The notes: a model not told the origin generated them from the letters alone. 14,554 nt of DNA from CAIZQW01 sp037133395 (GCA_037133395.1 JBAXOG010000128.1:1-14554); one strand, 5' to 3'; positions 1 to 7,760 are shown, counted from the first letter of the stretch. A program made the numbers and translations.

Positions 1-2
1 GA

Positions 3-50
3 GTGTCACCCTATTTTAAGTTTTTGAAGCGCTCATTATCTGGTAGTTAG
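3..50 (+). CDS. Possible 3' end of an upstream gene (partial)
   Basis: One plus-strand frame is open from the window edge and ends at a TAG at 48-50, giving a C-terminal tail VSPYFKFLKRSLSGS. It lies 20 bases before the next start and on the same strand, so it could be the last codons of the preceding phage gene. The stretch is too short to identify, and chance is a real alternative. Confidence 0.2.
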   Translation: MSPYFKFLKRSLSGS

Positions 51-70
51 CACAAGAGGAATGGACTAAG

Positions 71-319
71 ATGCTGGATGGTTTCCTGAAGCTGATCGAG
101 CAAGGGAGTAAACCATCCATGAAGAATCTCGCGGCGCAACTCGCGAAAGATAAAGACGAGGCCAAATACAAGATGGCTGTCGATGCGCTTTCCGAAGCGT
201 ATCACACAAAGAGCCTCGACCTTTTTCAGGACGAGTTCAAGCGTGATCCGAAAAACAACGAGGAGTTTCGGACATTCCAGACGAAGAACGGCGTACCGCC
301 GGAATTTATCGGAGAATAG
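71..319 (+). CDS. Small phage-associated protein of unknown function (82 aa)
   Basis: I do not recognise the family. The protein is charged, predicted mostly helical, and has no signal peptide or membrane segment. An AGAGGA stretch at about 55-60 precedes the ATG. A competing ATG at 61 runs into a stop after two codons, so it is not the start. The stop lies only 3 bases before the next start, so the gene is almost certainly co-transcribed with the 558-aa phage-type protein and the gpI-like protein downstream. That context, a small acidic/basic helical protein upstream of capsid-assembly genes, suggests an accessory structural or assembly role, but this is inferred from position alone. Confidence 0.7.
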   Translation: MLDGFLKLIEQGSKPSMKNLAAQLAKDKDEAKYKMAVDALSEAYHTKSLDLFQDEFKRDPKNNEEFRTFQTKNGVPPEFIGE

Positions 320-322
320 CGA

Positions 323-1999
323 ATGCGTAAAGAGGGCATAGCGAACTGGAACGCGCTGGCGTGGGCTAAAAGCCTCGCCACGCGGAGAGCCAACGGGAGT
401 GTGTGGGGATGGAACCACCGCACCCGCGCCGACAACACCGACAAGAACACTGTCGATGTTGCCTCTTCGCCTTTGCCCGTTACGGCTGATCCCTATACGC
501 CTCCATCTCTTCGGGCGCGTACCGTCGAGGATGAAATGTCCTTTGTAGACGAAGAGGAATACCAGTCGTATCTTGATTCGCTCGAACGCGAACAGCGCTT
601 CAAAGATGCCGCAGAAATGGGAATGATGATGGCCGTAGGCGCTCCCGGCATTACAAGAGCTGCAAAAAGTACAAGCCTCGCGCGAAAAACCGTATCAGCA
701 ATGTCCGACGCCGTGAACTCCCAGCGGGCGGTGATTACCGCTTATGACCTTTCCGCGCCGTTTCGGCAAGGGGGCATTCTGTCGGTCGCGCATCCTTCGA
801 GGATCATCAATGCTTATGTCAACATGCTTCGCGCCGCTAAAAGCGAGAAAGCCGCTGCAGCGGTCACGAACGGGATCAAGAACCGGAAGTATTACGAACT
901 TTATGAAGGTTCCGGGCTGTATCTCGCCGACACGGATGTAGGCGCGGAAGAGGTCTTCAAGTCAATCTTCGCGAAGAAGATCCCCGGCGTGAATATGTCC
1001 GAACGCGCTTATAACGCCTATCTCAACACGCTCCGCGCCGATAGCTTCGACTCGCTTGTGGACGCATTGAAGGCTGCCGCAAACAAGGATGCCACTAAAG
1101 CTGGATACAAGGCTTACGAAGAGTATGCAGGTACACTGACTGCAGACAGCTTCAGTTCCATGGATGATGCGCTGGCGAGTGTCAAGGGGGCTCAAAAGAA
1201 GATCGCTGATGAGATCCTAAAAAACTCGATCCAGAAAAAAGAGCTTGAGGCCATCGCGAATTACGTGAATGTCGCCACAGGGCGCGGTGATATCGGCGCG
1301 GCGGAAAAATATGCGGAAGAGCTTTCCACGATTTTCTTCGCGCCTAAGTTGACCGCCAGCCGGGTGCAATTTCTGGTCGGGCAGCCCCTGTACGGTGGCT
1401 CCATGCGAACGAGGCTAATAATCTCTGGCGAATATGGCAAATATCTCGCGGGGCTTGGGACATTGTACGGCTTGGCTGTGCTGAGCGGCGCGAAGGTGTC
1501 CTGGGATACGAGGTCGAATGATTTCGGAGTCATCCGCTACGGACAGAACAGGATCAACCCCCTGTCGGGCCTGGGCAAGCACGCGATATTAGCCGGGCGG
1601 CTGATATCCGGACAGTTTGTCGGCGCAAGCGGCAAGGCCGAATCGATCTACGACGACAAAGGGCGTAACAACTGGGACGATGTGACGGGACGTTACATCC
1701 GGTCCACGCTCGCGCCGCTGTACGGAACCGCTTACACGCTCGCCAAGGGCAGAGGCATCGACGGCAAGCCATACAACGTCAGCGATGTGCCTTATGACCT
1801 TGTGCCTCTATCTGCGCGAGACGTATACGAGCAATACAGAGACAACCCCGCCGGGATGGCGACAGCCATGTCTCTGATCTCGATCCACGGCGGCGGAATC
1901 GACACGTATGTAAAAAAAGAACCGCGCATGACCAAAGCGCAGGTGATCAAGGCGATTGAAAACGGCGAGGCCTTCGACGCGGTATCGCTCTACAAGTGA
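323..1999 (+). CDS. Phage protein resembling the C-terminal part of large polyvalent proteins (558 aa)
   Basis: Residues 318-347 hold an ATGRGD...FFAPKLTASR pattern, followed at 400-417 by DFGVIRYGQNRINPLSG. From memory these recur in the C-terminal region of very large 'polyvalent' proteins encoded by phages and other mobile elements, which are thought to be delivered with the DNA or virion. In those proteins the region is typically followed by Gly/Leu-rich helices, as seen here at 415-440. The N-terminal 150 residues are charged and unassigned; residues 165-310 are Ala/Lys-rich and helical. At 558 aa it is much shorter than typical polyvalent proteins, so it may be a domain-level gene or a trimmed derivative. 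The GGAG ribosome site at 313-316 fits the chosen ATG. The gene sits 3 bases after the upstream gene and 8 bases before the gpI-like gene, so it belongs to one operon. The role is uncertain. Confidence 0.8.
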   Translation: MRKEGIANWNALAWAKSLATRRANGSVWGWNHRTRADNTDKNTVDVASSPLPVTADPYTPPSLRARTVEDEMSFVDEEEYQSYLDSLEREQRFKDAAEMGMMMAVGAPGITRAAKSTSLARKTVSAMSDAVNSQRAVITAYDLSAPFRQGGILSVAHPSRIINAYVNMLRAAKSEKAAAAVTNGIKNRKYYELYEGSGLYLADTDVGAEEVFKSIFAKKIPGVNMSERAYNAYLNTLRADSFDSLVDALKAAANKDATKAGYKAYEEYAGTLTADSFSSMDDALASVKGAQKKIADEILKNSIQKKELEAIANYVNVATGRGDIGAAEKYAEELSTIFFAPKLTASRVQFLVGQPLYGGSMRTRLIISGEYGKYLAGLGTLYGLAVLSGAKVSWDTRSNDFGVIRYGQNRINPLSGLGKHAILAGRLISGQFVGASGKAESIYDDKGRNNWDDVTGRYIRSTLAPLYGTAYTLAKGRGIDGKPYNVSDVPYDLVPLSARDVYEQYRDNPAGMATAMSLISIHGGGIDTYVKKEPRMTKAQVIKAIENGEAFDAVSLYK

Positions 2000-2007
2000 G
2001 GTGAAAG

Positions 2008-2943
2008 ATGAAATTCAATTTTAACGAAGACGCATGGATACATGTCACGCCCCTGGGCGAGTACGCTCACGCCGGCGCGGGTGTGGTGCAGGTGATTGAC
2101 GTTGAGGCGCTGAAAGCCATTACGGAAGACTTCACGGCGAAAGCTACCGCTGAAAACTTCCCGGGCTTGCTGGTAGACTTCGACCACTTCAGCATGGATA
2201 CCGACAAATCAAGCGAAGCCGCTGGCTGGATCTCCGCCTTGCGTGCGGACACCGAAGGCCTCTGGGCCAAGGTGCGCTGGACATCCAAAGGCAAGGATGC
2301 CGTCGAAGGCGGCGAATATCGTCTTGTCTCGCCCGTGTTCCCGAAACCTTCCGACTGTGAAGTGCTTGGCGATAATCGTATACGTCCGCGTTCCCTCATG
2401 AGCGTAGCACTCACAAACGACCCGAACATCAAAGGCGGTCAGCCGTTGACCAACCGTGCCGAAGAAACGAAGACACCCAATCGCTGGACGAATGCGTCTC
2501 GCGCATCGGCACTGGCGGCACGCAGGGCAAAGAATGCCTCGCGTAAGGCAGCCGCGCAGACCCTGCTCAAGCATCTTGAAGCCGACCGTCAGGAGAAACG
2601 CTTCAATCTCAAGCCCGTCACGCCAGTGACCGAGGCTAAACCTGGCACGCTCGCCGGCAAGAGCTTCATCAGCAAGCCGATCATCCCCAAGACCCGTTTC
2701 TATATCGACGGTGCATGGTATGACAGCGACGGCACTTTCATCAGCCGGAACAAACCCGCAACCAGCCTCCGCAACCGCTCAGGCGGCGAGGAGAAGCTTT
2801 ACAAGTGGGTACTCGGCGAGACCAAAAACGGAAAACATTGCGCTGACTGCGAGGATCGCGCGGGAAAGGTGAAGACTGTCGCCGTGTGGAAGGCTATGGG
2901 CAAGCCGCCGTGTAAATGTAAGTGCAGGCTGGTACCAGTGTAG
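2008..2943 (+). CDS. Mu gpI-like phage head protease/scaffold with Cys-rich C-terminal tail (311 aa)
   Basis: Residues 10-141 match the layout of the Mu gpI family, the prohead protease whose C-terminal part acts as scaffold: a W-x-H-V-T-P-L-G start, VDFDHFS at 56-62, AAGWI at 71-75, LWAKVRWT at 85-92, YRLVSPVF at 104-111 and ALTNDPNI at 134-141. Residues 150-215 are basic, Ala-rich and helical, as expected of a scaffold. Residues 216-311 form a separate module with FYIDGAWYDSDGTF and then a C-x2-C (278, 281) plus C-x-C-x-C (302, 304, 306) tail with G-K-V and W between them. This resembles the C-terminal end of MuF/SPP1-gp7 minor head proteins and may bind a metal. The AGGTGAAAG site precedes the ATG. 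In Mu-like phages the major head gene should follow; here the operon ends and unrelated minus-strand genes begin, so the structural block looks interrupted. The tail recurs at 7761 and 10602. Confidence 0.85.
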   Translation: MKFNFNEDAWIHVTPLGEYAHAGAGVVQVIDVEALKAITEDFTAKATAENFPGLLVDFDHFSMDTDKSSEAAGWISALRADTEGLWAKVRWTSKGKDAVEGGEYRLVSPVFPKPSDCEVLGDNRIRPRSLMSVALTNDPNIKGGQPLTNRAEETKTPNRWTNASRASALAARRAKNASRKAAAQTLLKHLEADRQEKRFNLKPVTPVTEAKPGTLAGKSFISKPIIPKTRFYIDGAWYDSDGTFISRNKPATSLRNRSGGEEKLYKWVLGETKNGKHCADCEDRAGKVKTVAVWKAMGKPPCKCKCRLVPV

Positions 2944-3042
2944 AATAGTATTCCTTAAAAACACCTGATGCCCAGAATCAGCAAAGTTTGCCGGGTTTCA
3001 AGACCGGACAGTCGTGGGGGGAAGAATTCAAAACACCCGACG

Positions 3043-5040
3043 TCATTGGGCTTGGTCCGGAACAAGAGAAACACCGGGCATCATGGGAGTTCGCCCTGGT
3101 TTGGAGGAGCGTGAATTCATGTTCGGCCCAGCAGGAAATTGAGGGTTGATAATTGACGGGGCCTTGCTAACCTGCGGCTGTTTCGAATACGTAGATGGTG
3201 TGATCCGTGGAGGTGTTCCGATGGTTGGTTGCGTTGAGCTTGTTTTTGTCGGGTCGTTAGAGACATGAATATAATGGTCAAAAACAGTTGCTTCAACTGA
3301 TTTTGTTTTCCATAGATAATCTCCAGTTTTACTTATTTCGTTTGCGTAGTAAGATGACTCCGATATCGTCACCATATCCCCACTTACGCCTTCTACTATG
3401 GCTACATGATGTATGGGTACGTCGTTTAAAACACGGTTCTGCTGGGCAATTGTACCTACGGCGGGAATAGAATCAGAATAGATTTTGATGCCAGCTACTG
3501 CGGCTACTGCGACTTTGGCCGGGTCTGGCCATTCTTCTGCATTTCCATGAAAACTGGTTAGTTGCTCCTCGGTATAGCCCAATTCAAGCATACGACCATA
3601 GGCATACCAAGTGCAGTTGCCGAGTGCATTATCAGGAGGGTAGCCGTGCGGATTAGGTGGTCGAGTTGAAGCTGGCGCAAATCCATTCTGCCAAAAAAGA
3701 TTTCTGGTTGTGTAGCAACTACTCAACAAATCAGGTTGGCCCGACGGAATCGGAGTTGGCGGCACATTGCTAATGTAAGGAGTGGGCACAGTTGCTACCG
3801 GCGAGGGAACTGGCTGCGATGGGACTGGCTTTGCTCCCTGCGTAACTGTGAAACTGACTGGACGAGAAGACTGCCCATCGGGATTGTTCACCTGCACCGT
3901 CCAAGTGCCTACAGCGTTCACGTTATTGATTTGATAGTTGATTTGATTGTCCGACACGAATGTCAGTTTGGCAGCGAAACTGGTAATCGTGCCGCCTTGC
4001 GGCGGAACGAAGGAGAGTGTGGCTCTGTTCTGAAAATTGTTGCCTCTGATCGTCAGCGGCTGGTTGCCGTCCATCGGCAGCAATGAAGCAGGAGATACGT
4101 TGCTGATGAAAGGGGCAACTTCGGGCGCAGGAGTGTAAGTCGGCTGCGCAGGTGTGTAAACCGGTTTCGTTGTGACCGGGATGGTCTTCGAGATGGCCGG
4201 TGCAGGGGCTGGCTGCGTTCCCGTCTTGACTGTGAAACTGACTGGAGGAGAAGACTGTCCATCGGGATTGTTGACCTGCACCGTCCAAGTACCTGCGACG
4301 TTCTTGTTATTGATTTGATAGTTGATTTGATTGGCCGATACAAAATTCAGTTTGGCGGAGGAACTGCTAATTGTGCCGCCATCCGGCGAAACGAAGGAGA
4401 GCTTGGCTCGGTTTTTGAAATTGTTGCCGCTGATCGTCAGCGGTTGGTTGCCGTCCATCGTCAGCAATGAGGCCGGTGACACGCGGCTGATGAAAGGGGC
4501 GGCTGCGGGCTCAGGCGTATAAGCCGGTTGTGTTGGAGTGTAAGTCGGTTTCGTTGTGGCTGGAAAGGACGTCGAGGTGGCCCGTGGAGGGGCGGAAATG
4601 GCTTGAACTATAAAATCAGGATTGTTTGCTGGAACCCAAACACCCATCAAACCGGCACTATTTACCACGCGATAACGCCACCCATAATTTCCCGCCGCAA
4701 GGCCAGCAGCCACTGAAATTCCTGGGCGACTACCACTGGCGACGAACGAACTAACATGGTTTGGATTGCCCGTCCATCTCGCGGGCAATTTTTGCAACTC
4801 CACCTGCATTTGAACCTTAGCTCCAGTGGTATCAGTGGGCGCACAATCAAGAAACAACCCCGCTCCAGCAGGAATTGTCCCGGAAGGAGGGATTACCGCG
4901 CCTGTATCCGCTCGATACTGCTGAGCGTTCTTCACAGTTAATGTCGCGAATGTGGTGGACGGCAAGACAAAACACATGAGAAACAGGCAGACAATCCTTG
5001 AACAGAAGATACGACCTTTTGCAGGCGACGGTGTGCTCAT
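3043..5040 (-). CDS. Secreted CHAP-domain amidase/endopeptidase with two TIG domains (665 aa)
   Basis: A signal peptide covers about residues 1-32 (Lys/Arg, then a Leu/Val/Phe-rich core ending near TFA). Residues 33-147 are Ig-like (GNYGWRYRVVNSAG). Two IPT/TIG domains follow at about 182-272 and 310-400, each preceded by a Pro/Thr-rich linker of TYTPTQP type. Residues 440-590 are a CHAP domain, the NlpC/P60-like cysteine peptidase fold that cleaves peptidoglycan peptides: Cys476 in GNCTWYAYGR, His545 in HHVAIVE and Glu561 in ISES are the expected catalytic positions. The C-terminal 70 residues are Pro/Ser-rich. The protein is probably exported and acts on cell wall, either the host's own or a competitor's. 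The gene starts 15 bases after a small lipoprotein gene and belongs to the CsgG-like transcription unit. A GGAG lies about 11 bases before the ATG. The family call for CHAP is strong; the biological target is unknown. Confidence 0.88.
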   Translation of the reverse strand: MSTPSPAKGRIFCSRIVCLFLMCFVLPSTTFATLTVKNAQQYRADTGAVIPPSGTIPAGAGLFLDCAPTDTTGAKVQMQVELQKLPARWTGNPNHVSSFVASGSRPGISVAAGLAAGNYGWRYRVVNSAGLMGVWVPANNPDFIVQAISAPPRATSTSFPATTKPTYTPTQPAYTPEPAAAPFISRVSPASLLTMDGNQPLTISGNNFKNRAKLSFVSPDGGTISSSSAKLNFVSANQINYQINNKNVAGTWTVQVNNPDGQSSPPVSFTVKTGTQPAPAPAISKTIPVTTKPVYTPAQPTYTPAPEVAPFISNVSPASLLPMDGNQPLTIRGNNFQNRATLSFVPPQGGTITSFAAKLTFVSDNQINYQINNVNAVGTWTVQVNNPDGQSSRPVSFTVTQGAKPVPSQPVPSPVATVPTPYISNVPPTPIPSGQPDLLSSCYTTRNLFWQNGFAPASTRPPNPHGYPPDNALGNCTWYAYGRMLELGYTEEQLTSFHGNAEEWPDPAKVAVAAVAGIKIYSDSIPAVGTIAQQNRVLNDVPIHHVAIVEGVSGDMVTISESSYYANEISKTGDYLWKTKSVEATVFDHYIHVSNDPTKTSSTQPTIGTPPRITPSTYSKQPQVSKAPSIINPQFPAGPNMNSRSSKPGRTPMMPGVSLVPDQAQ
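3838..4560 (-). repeat. Internal tandem duplication: linker + TIG domain, two units of 384 bp
   Basis: Within the CHAP/TIG gene, residues 161-273 and 289-401 are two copies of a 128-aa unit: a TKP-x-YTP linker, PFIS-x-VSPASLL, then a complete TIG domain ending in PVSFTV. Both the protein and the DNA are closely similar (for example the GNNF, NQINYQINN and TWTVQVNNPDGQSS blocks occur in both), which indicates a fairly recent duplication that could expand or contract by recombination. Confidence 0.9.
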
Positions 5041-5055
5041 AAATTTTCGCTCCGG

Positions 5056-5274
5056 TTATCGGTTATACGGATTCGGTGAAGATTGGCCGGCGGCGCCACT
5101 CGCCGCCCCCTCCATCAAGGAGTTTGGTATGCGCGCCGCCCCACCAACCGCCTGGCCGGTTTTGTTTGCGCCTTGATTGATGCGTTTTAGTTCAGACGCG
5201 CATCCACTGACCCAAAGCCAGCTCATGGCACCCAGCAATATAAGAAAAATTTTCCGCATGGCATTTGGGTTCAT
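5056..5274 (-). CDS. Small outer-membrane-type lipoprotein (72 aa)
   Basis: A Lys/Arg start, a hydrophobic run and a lipobox ending WVSGC (Cys25) indicate a lipoprotein signal. The mature part is about 48 residues, rich in Gly, Ala, Ser and Asn, with helical repeats of the GQAVGGAARIPNSLMEGAASG kind. The ATG overlaps the stop of the CsgG-like gene as ATGA, so translational coupling is likely. A second in-frame ATG at 5259 (MRKIF) would give an equally good signal peptide. The CHAP amidase gene follows after 15 bases. The family is not recognised. Its position suggests a small accessory subunit of the CsgG-like assembly, but that is inference. Confidence 0.8.
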   Translation of the reverse strand: MNPNAMRKIFLILLGAMSWLWVSGCASELKRINQGANKTGQAVGGAARIPNSLMEGAASGAAGQSSPNPYNR

Positions 5275-6386
5275 TGGGCTTTTACCATGTCGCCGACCTT
5301 GATTCCCGCCAACGGGGCTTCGGATTTAGCCTTGGCGTATTTTTCCTCGATATGTGTAACTTTTATCGATCCTTTCTTAGCCAATTCGGTTCCAAGTTGA
5401 TCGCCAGTGTCAGGATCAACAAGCGATTCTCCGACGCTGTATAGGATAAAAGTGTCGCCTACCGACATACCGGCACTTGTACCTCCACGAATTAACAATT
5501 CGTCTTCCCCGTTGATTTTTATGACGCGCCCCTGGAACGGAACGTCCTTCAATCTGGATGCAATCTTGAAAACGGCATCGTCGATGGCTAGTTGGGTTGC
5601 TTTGCCAAGGGGCGTGGTTTTGAAACTGTCCGATTGGAATGAGACGCCACTGCTTTCGTACCCGCCGCCAAAAGTTCCCGAAGTGGCCTTGCCTTCGACG
5701 CGCTGTGAATCCAGTACCTCGCCGGTGGTCGTATCAATCAATCTTATAATCAACCCCACATGAGCCTCACTGCGATTGTCGCCCAAGTTAAATCCGCCGC
5801 CGGAGCCAAAGAACCCCCCGGGTATTGGAATCTTAATTTTCTTTCCGCTACCACCGCTGTTGGCTTCAAATTCGGTAATGGTGCCCTTGATGAGAATTTG
5901 CGCGCTGACGAGTTTTCCACTCTGCGCCGAGTTCGATTTCGCCATCATTCCTGCTTTTTTTATTTTTTTTTCGTCCTCCACGTCACCTAACGTCTCGCGC
6001 TCCACAACCGTAAAACATTTGCTTTGCACCAAAGCATCGGAAAGTTGATCTGCCATGCCTTCGTCGAGCGCATATTGCCCGCCGCCACTAACCCCCGTCC
6101 GGTTTTCAAAACGAGAAACGGCTACGACTTTTTTCAATCTGGGCGGAGTTATTACCCGGACGGGCATTGAATTGGACGCTTCGTTTGTGGTGCCTGCCGT
6201 GCCACCAGCGAGCGCACCATTACCCTGACCATTACCTATATTGGCCGGGGTGGGTGTTGACGAATCAGGGGTCGAAGCTTGCGCCGACGGAACATACGGT
6301 ATTTGACAGCCGGCAAAGATAAACACCGATACAATCAATGGTAACACATTGATGCCAAAACGTGAGGACATGGTTTGAATTTTCAT
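5271..6386 (-). CDS. CsgG/HfaB-family lipoprotein with FlgT-C-like C-terminal domain (371 aa)
   Basis: The CsgG family forms outer-membrane secretion channels (curli export) or envelope assembly lipoproteins. From the ATG at 6386 the protein begins with a 26-residue signal ending FAGC, so Cys27 would be lipidated. The next 50 residues are Ser/Thr/Gly-rich. Residues 85-255 fit CsgG: KKVVAVSRFENRTG, GMADQLSDALVQS, FTVVERETL, LIKGTITEF and RLIDTTTGEVLDSQRVEG. Residues 285-371 (GRVIKINGEDELLIRGG, SVGDTFILYSVGE, DPDTGDQLG) resemble the FlgT C-terminal domain found appended to other CsgG-like proteins. The frame is open upstream to a TTG at 6467, but that extension is hydrophilic and would bury the signal, so I chose 6386. 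It is the first gene of its unit, coupled by ATGA overlap to a small lipoprotein and followed by the CHAP amidase. Confidence 0.85.
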   Translation of the reverse strand: MKIQTMSSRFGINVLPLIVSVFIFAGCQIPYVPSAQASTPDSSTPTPANIGNGQGNGALAGGTAGTTNEASNSMPVRVITPPRLKKVVAVSRFENRTGVSGGGQYALDEGMADQLSDALVQSKCFTVVERETLGDVEDEKKIKKAGMMAKSNSAQSGKLVSAQILIKGTITEFEANSGGSGKKIKIPIPGGFFGSGGGFNLGDNRSEAHVGLIIRLIDTTTGEVLDSQRVEGKATSGTFGGGYESSGVSFQSDSFKTTPLGKATQLAIDDAVFKIASRLKDVPFQGRVIKINGEDELLIRGGTSAGMSVGDTFILYSVGESLVDPDTGDQLGTELAKKGSIKVTHIEEKYAKAKSEAPLAGIKVGDMVKAQ

Positions 6387-6499
6387 ACGAGGTTTTTTCC
6401 GACTGCATTTGCAGGTTTGATTAACTTCACTATTATCCCATAGAATACGCCAGAAACTTTCTAACAACTACGATTGGCATTCATTATGAGGCGGGGGAG

Positions 6500-6530
6500 A
6501 AAAATAGTCAATCGCGGAATTAACTATTTT
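6500..6530 (-). terminator. Intrinsic terminator after the 126-aa lipoprotein gene
   Basis: On the minus strand AAAATAGTTAAT pairs with ATTGACTATTTT (12 bp with one G-T wobble) around a 6-base loop TCCGCG, and one further T follows the stem. The left arm starts with A residues, so weak activity in the other direction is possible. It lies about 45 bases after the stop of the lipoprotein gene and about 110 bases before the start of the CsgG-like gene, so it splits the minus-strand genes into two transcription units. Confidence 0.75.
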
Positions 6531-6575
6531 CTGAATTGCGCAAAGACACAAAGAGCGTGTTTTATTAAGTGGAAA

Positions 6576-6956
6576 TTAGTAAAGTTTGCCGTCCATTCCC
6601 ATCCAGCCCTTCTCCGTTTTTGTGAAAATCAAGGCACCGTCAGGCGTATGAGCGACTTCACCCTTCTTGTGGCCCTGTGTCATGAAACCACCGGGCGTGT
6701 CCTTAAGGTAAACCGCATCCCATATGCATTGCACTGTGTACGTTTCCTGGCCGAAGGTACTGCTCGAAACGGCATTCACTTTCTTGAAGTTCTCAATACG
6801 ACAGTTCCCGTCCTGTGCCATAACATTTTCAACCATGCGTAGGCATGCCCGTTCGGATGGCTTTCCAGAACATCCCGTTAGTCCTAGAATCACCGATGCA
6901 ATGAGTACGCATCCCAGCCCGTGTAGTCCGCTTTTCGTCAGTTCTGCATTCTTCAT
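6576..6956 (-). CDS. Lipoprotein of unknown function (126 aa)
   Basis: A basic N-terminus, a Leu/Val/Ile core (residues 13-27) and LGLTGCSGK make Cys29 the likely lipidation site. The mature part has two further Cys (38 and 52) that could form a disulphide (ERACLRMVENVMAQDGNC), a third at 77, and a small beta-rich region with TYTVQCIWDAVYLK and GFMTQGHKKGEVAHTPDGALIFTK. This layout is typical of small periplasm-facing lipoproteins; no named family is recognised. A strong AGGAGG site lies 5 bases before the ATG. It lies 51 bases after the two-TM protein gene on the same strand, and a strong terminator follows, so the two form one unit. Confidence 0.85.
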   Translation of the reverse strand: MKNAELTKSGLHGLGCVLIASVILGLTGCSGKPSERACLRMVENVMAQDGNCRIENFKKVNAVSSSTFGQETYTVQCIWDAVYLKDTPGGFMTQGHKKGEVAHTPDGALIFTKTEKGWMGMDGKLY

Positions 6957-7007
6957 CCGTTCCTCCTCTTTCTGTTTGTGTTGCCGAATGTCTTATTGTT
7001 CGGCGAT

Positions 7008-7373
7008 TTATGGCCTATCGCTAATTTTGCGCAGGTGCCGCTCCATTTTCTGCATCAGAGAGATCACTTCTGCCGTCCCATACACCAACAGACCTAACAT
7101 CAGGCCGGTGCAAGAAACCTTTAGCCACACGACAAAAGACGAACTGTCACTACCGTATGACATGCCGAGAGCGATCCATTTAAAGAACCACGCCTGTATT
7201 AACGAGCATAAGAACAGCATTACGCCTATTATGCGTAGGCCGATCACCAGAAAATTCAATATGCTGGTCTCACTCTTCCCTATAATGACATTCATGCTGC
7301 CTTTCAACGCAGCCTTGCCGAGTTGCTTGGCAATCTCAACATTCACGTCTGGCACCTGATTCTGTTCCGTCAT
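7008..7373 (-). CDS. Two-TM membrane protein of unknown function (121 aa)
   Basis: The N-terminal 38 residues are hydrophilic. Two membrane segments follow at about 40-62 (FLVIGLRIIGVMLFLCSLI) and 80-102 (VVWLKVSCTGLMLGLLVYG), with a short loop between, and the C-terminus is basic. AAGGAAAA directly upstream of the ATG is a credible ribosome site. It is the first gene of the upstream minus-strand unit and is followed after 51 bases by a lipoprotein gene, so an inner-membrane partner for that lipoprotein is possible. No family is recognised and no catalytic motif is visible. Confidence 0.8.
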   Translation of the reverse strand: MTEQNQVPDVNVEIAKQLGKAALKGSMNVIIGKSETSILNFLVIGLRIIGVMLFLCSLIQAWFFKWIALGMSYGSDSSSFVVWLKVSCTGLMLGLLVYGTAEVISLMQKMERHLRKISDRP

Positions 7374-7647
7374 GATTTTCCTTCTTTCTGTTGGGAGTTC
7401 TGTTTTGAACGGCGTAATGCTCCGTTTTCATTCCGCCGAACACCTTGGTTTGCCAGCACGAGGCCTGCTGCGTGTGAGCGTACGAGATAATCTAGTTGAG
7501 GTAGGACTCGGGGCCGCAAAAATTCAACAATTAAAGCCAAAAAGTCTTCGCTCCGAGGATTCGGATGGTTTCCCGATACGCCGTAACGAGCACATTATCC
7601 TCTGTTAGCATCTTCATAATGCGTATCGCAGCCTGTGACACCGACAG
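7374..7647. other. Intergenic region upstream of the minus-strand units
   Basis: This stretch has no supported gene. A 78-codon plus-strand open frame at 7372-7608 lacks a ribosome site and has no protein-like pattern. The promoter of the two-TM protein should lie here on the minus strand, but I cannot point to a convincing -35/-10 pair. The right part runs into the dispersed repeat at 7648. Confidence 0.5.
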
Positions 7648-7707
7648 CACATTCATCAACTTGCATGAGAGTATACCCATTTGGGGAGGGGTTGGGCAAG
7701 AGTAATT
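7648..7707 (+). repeat. Dispersed repeat, copy A
   Basis: This 60-bp segment aligns without gaps to 10520-10579, with about 44 of 60 bases identical; the last 23 bases (GGAGGGGTTGGGCAAGAGTAATT) differ at only 3 positions. Shared blocks include CATTCATCA, TATA, TTTG and GGGTTGG-CAAGAG. Mismatches show no third-codon-position excess and this copy has a stop in the aligned frame, so a non-coding element is more likely than a gene remnant. It ends 53 bases before the truncated phage module at 7761. Confidence 0.7.
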
Positions 7708-7710
7708 CCT

Positions 7711-7734
7711 AATTTTATACAGAATTTTATACAG
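7711..7734 (+). repeat. 12-bp tandem direct repeat (two units)
   Basis: AATTTTATACAG occurs twice back to back, followed by AA, between dispersed repeat copy A and the truncated phage module. It may be a slippage product, a binding-site pair or a junction scar; nothing further can be said. Confidence 0.7.
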
Positions 7735-7760
7735 AACGCATCGTTATGTGAGGGATTTCC

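Noticed and set aside
2067..2574. Long minus-strand open frames opposite the gpI-like gene
   Set aside because: They are antisense shadows of a high-GC coding region with clear family motifs on the plus strand.
7372..7608. Plus-strand 78-codon open frame upstream of the first module remnant
   Set aside because: No ribosome site, no protein-like pattern, and it covers the promoter region expected for the minus-strand gene.
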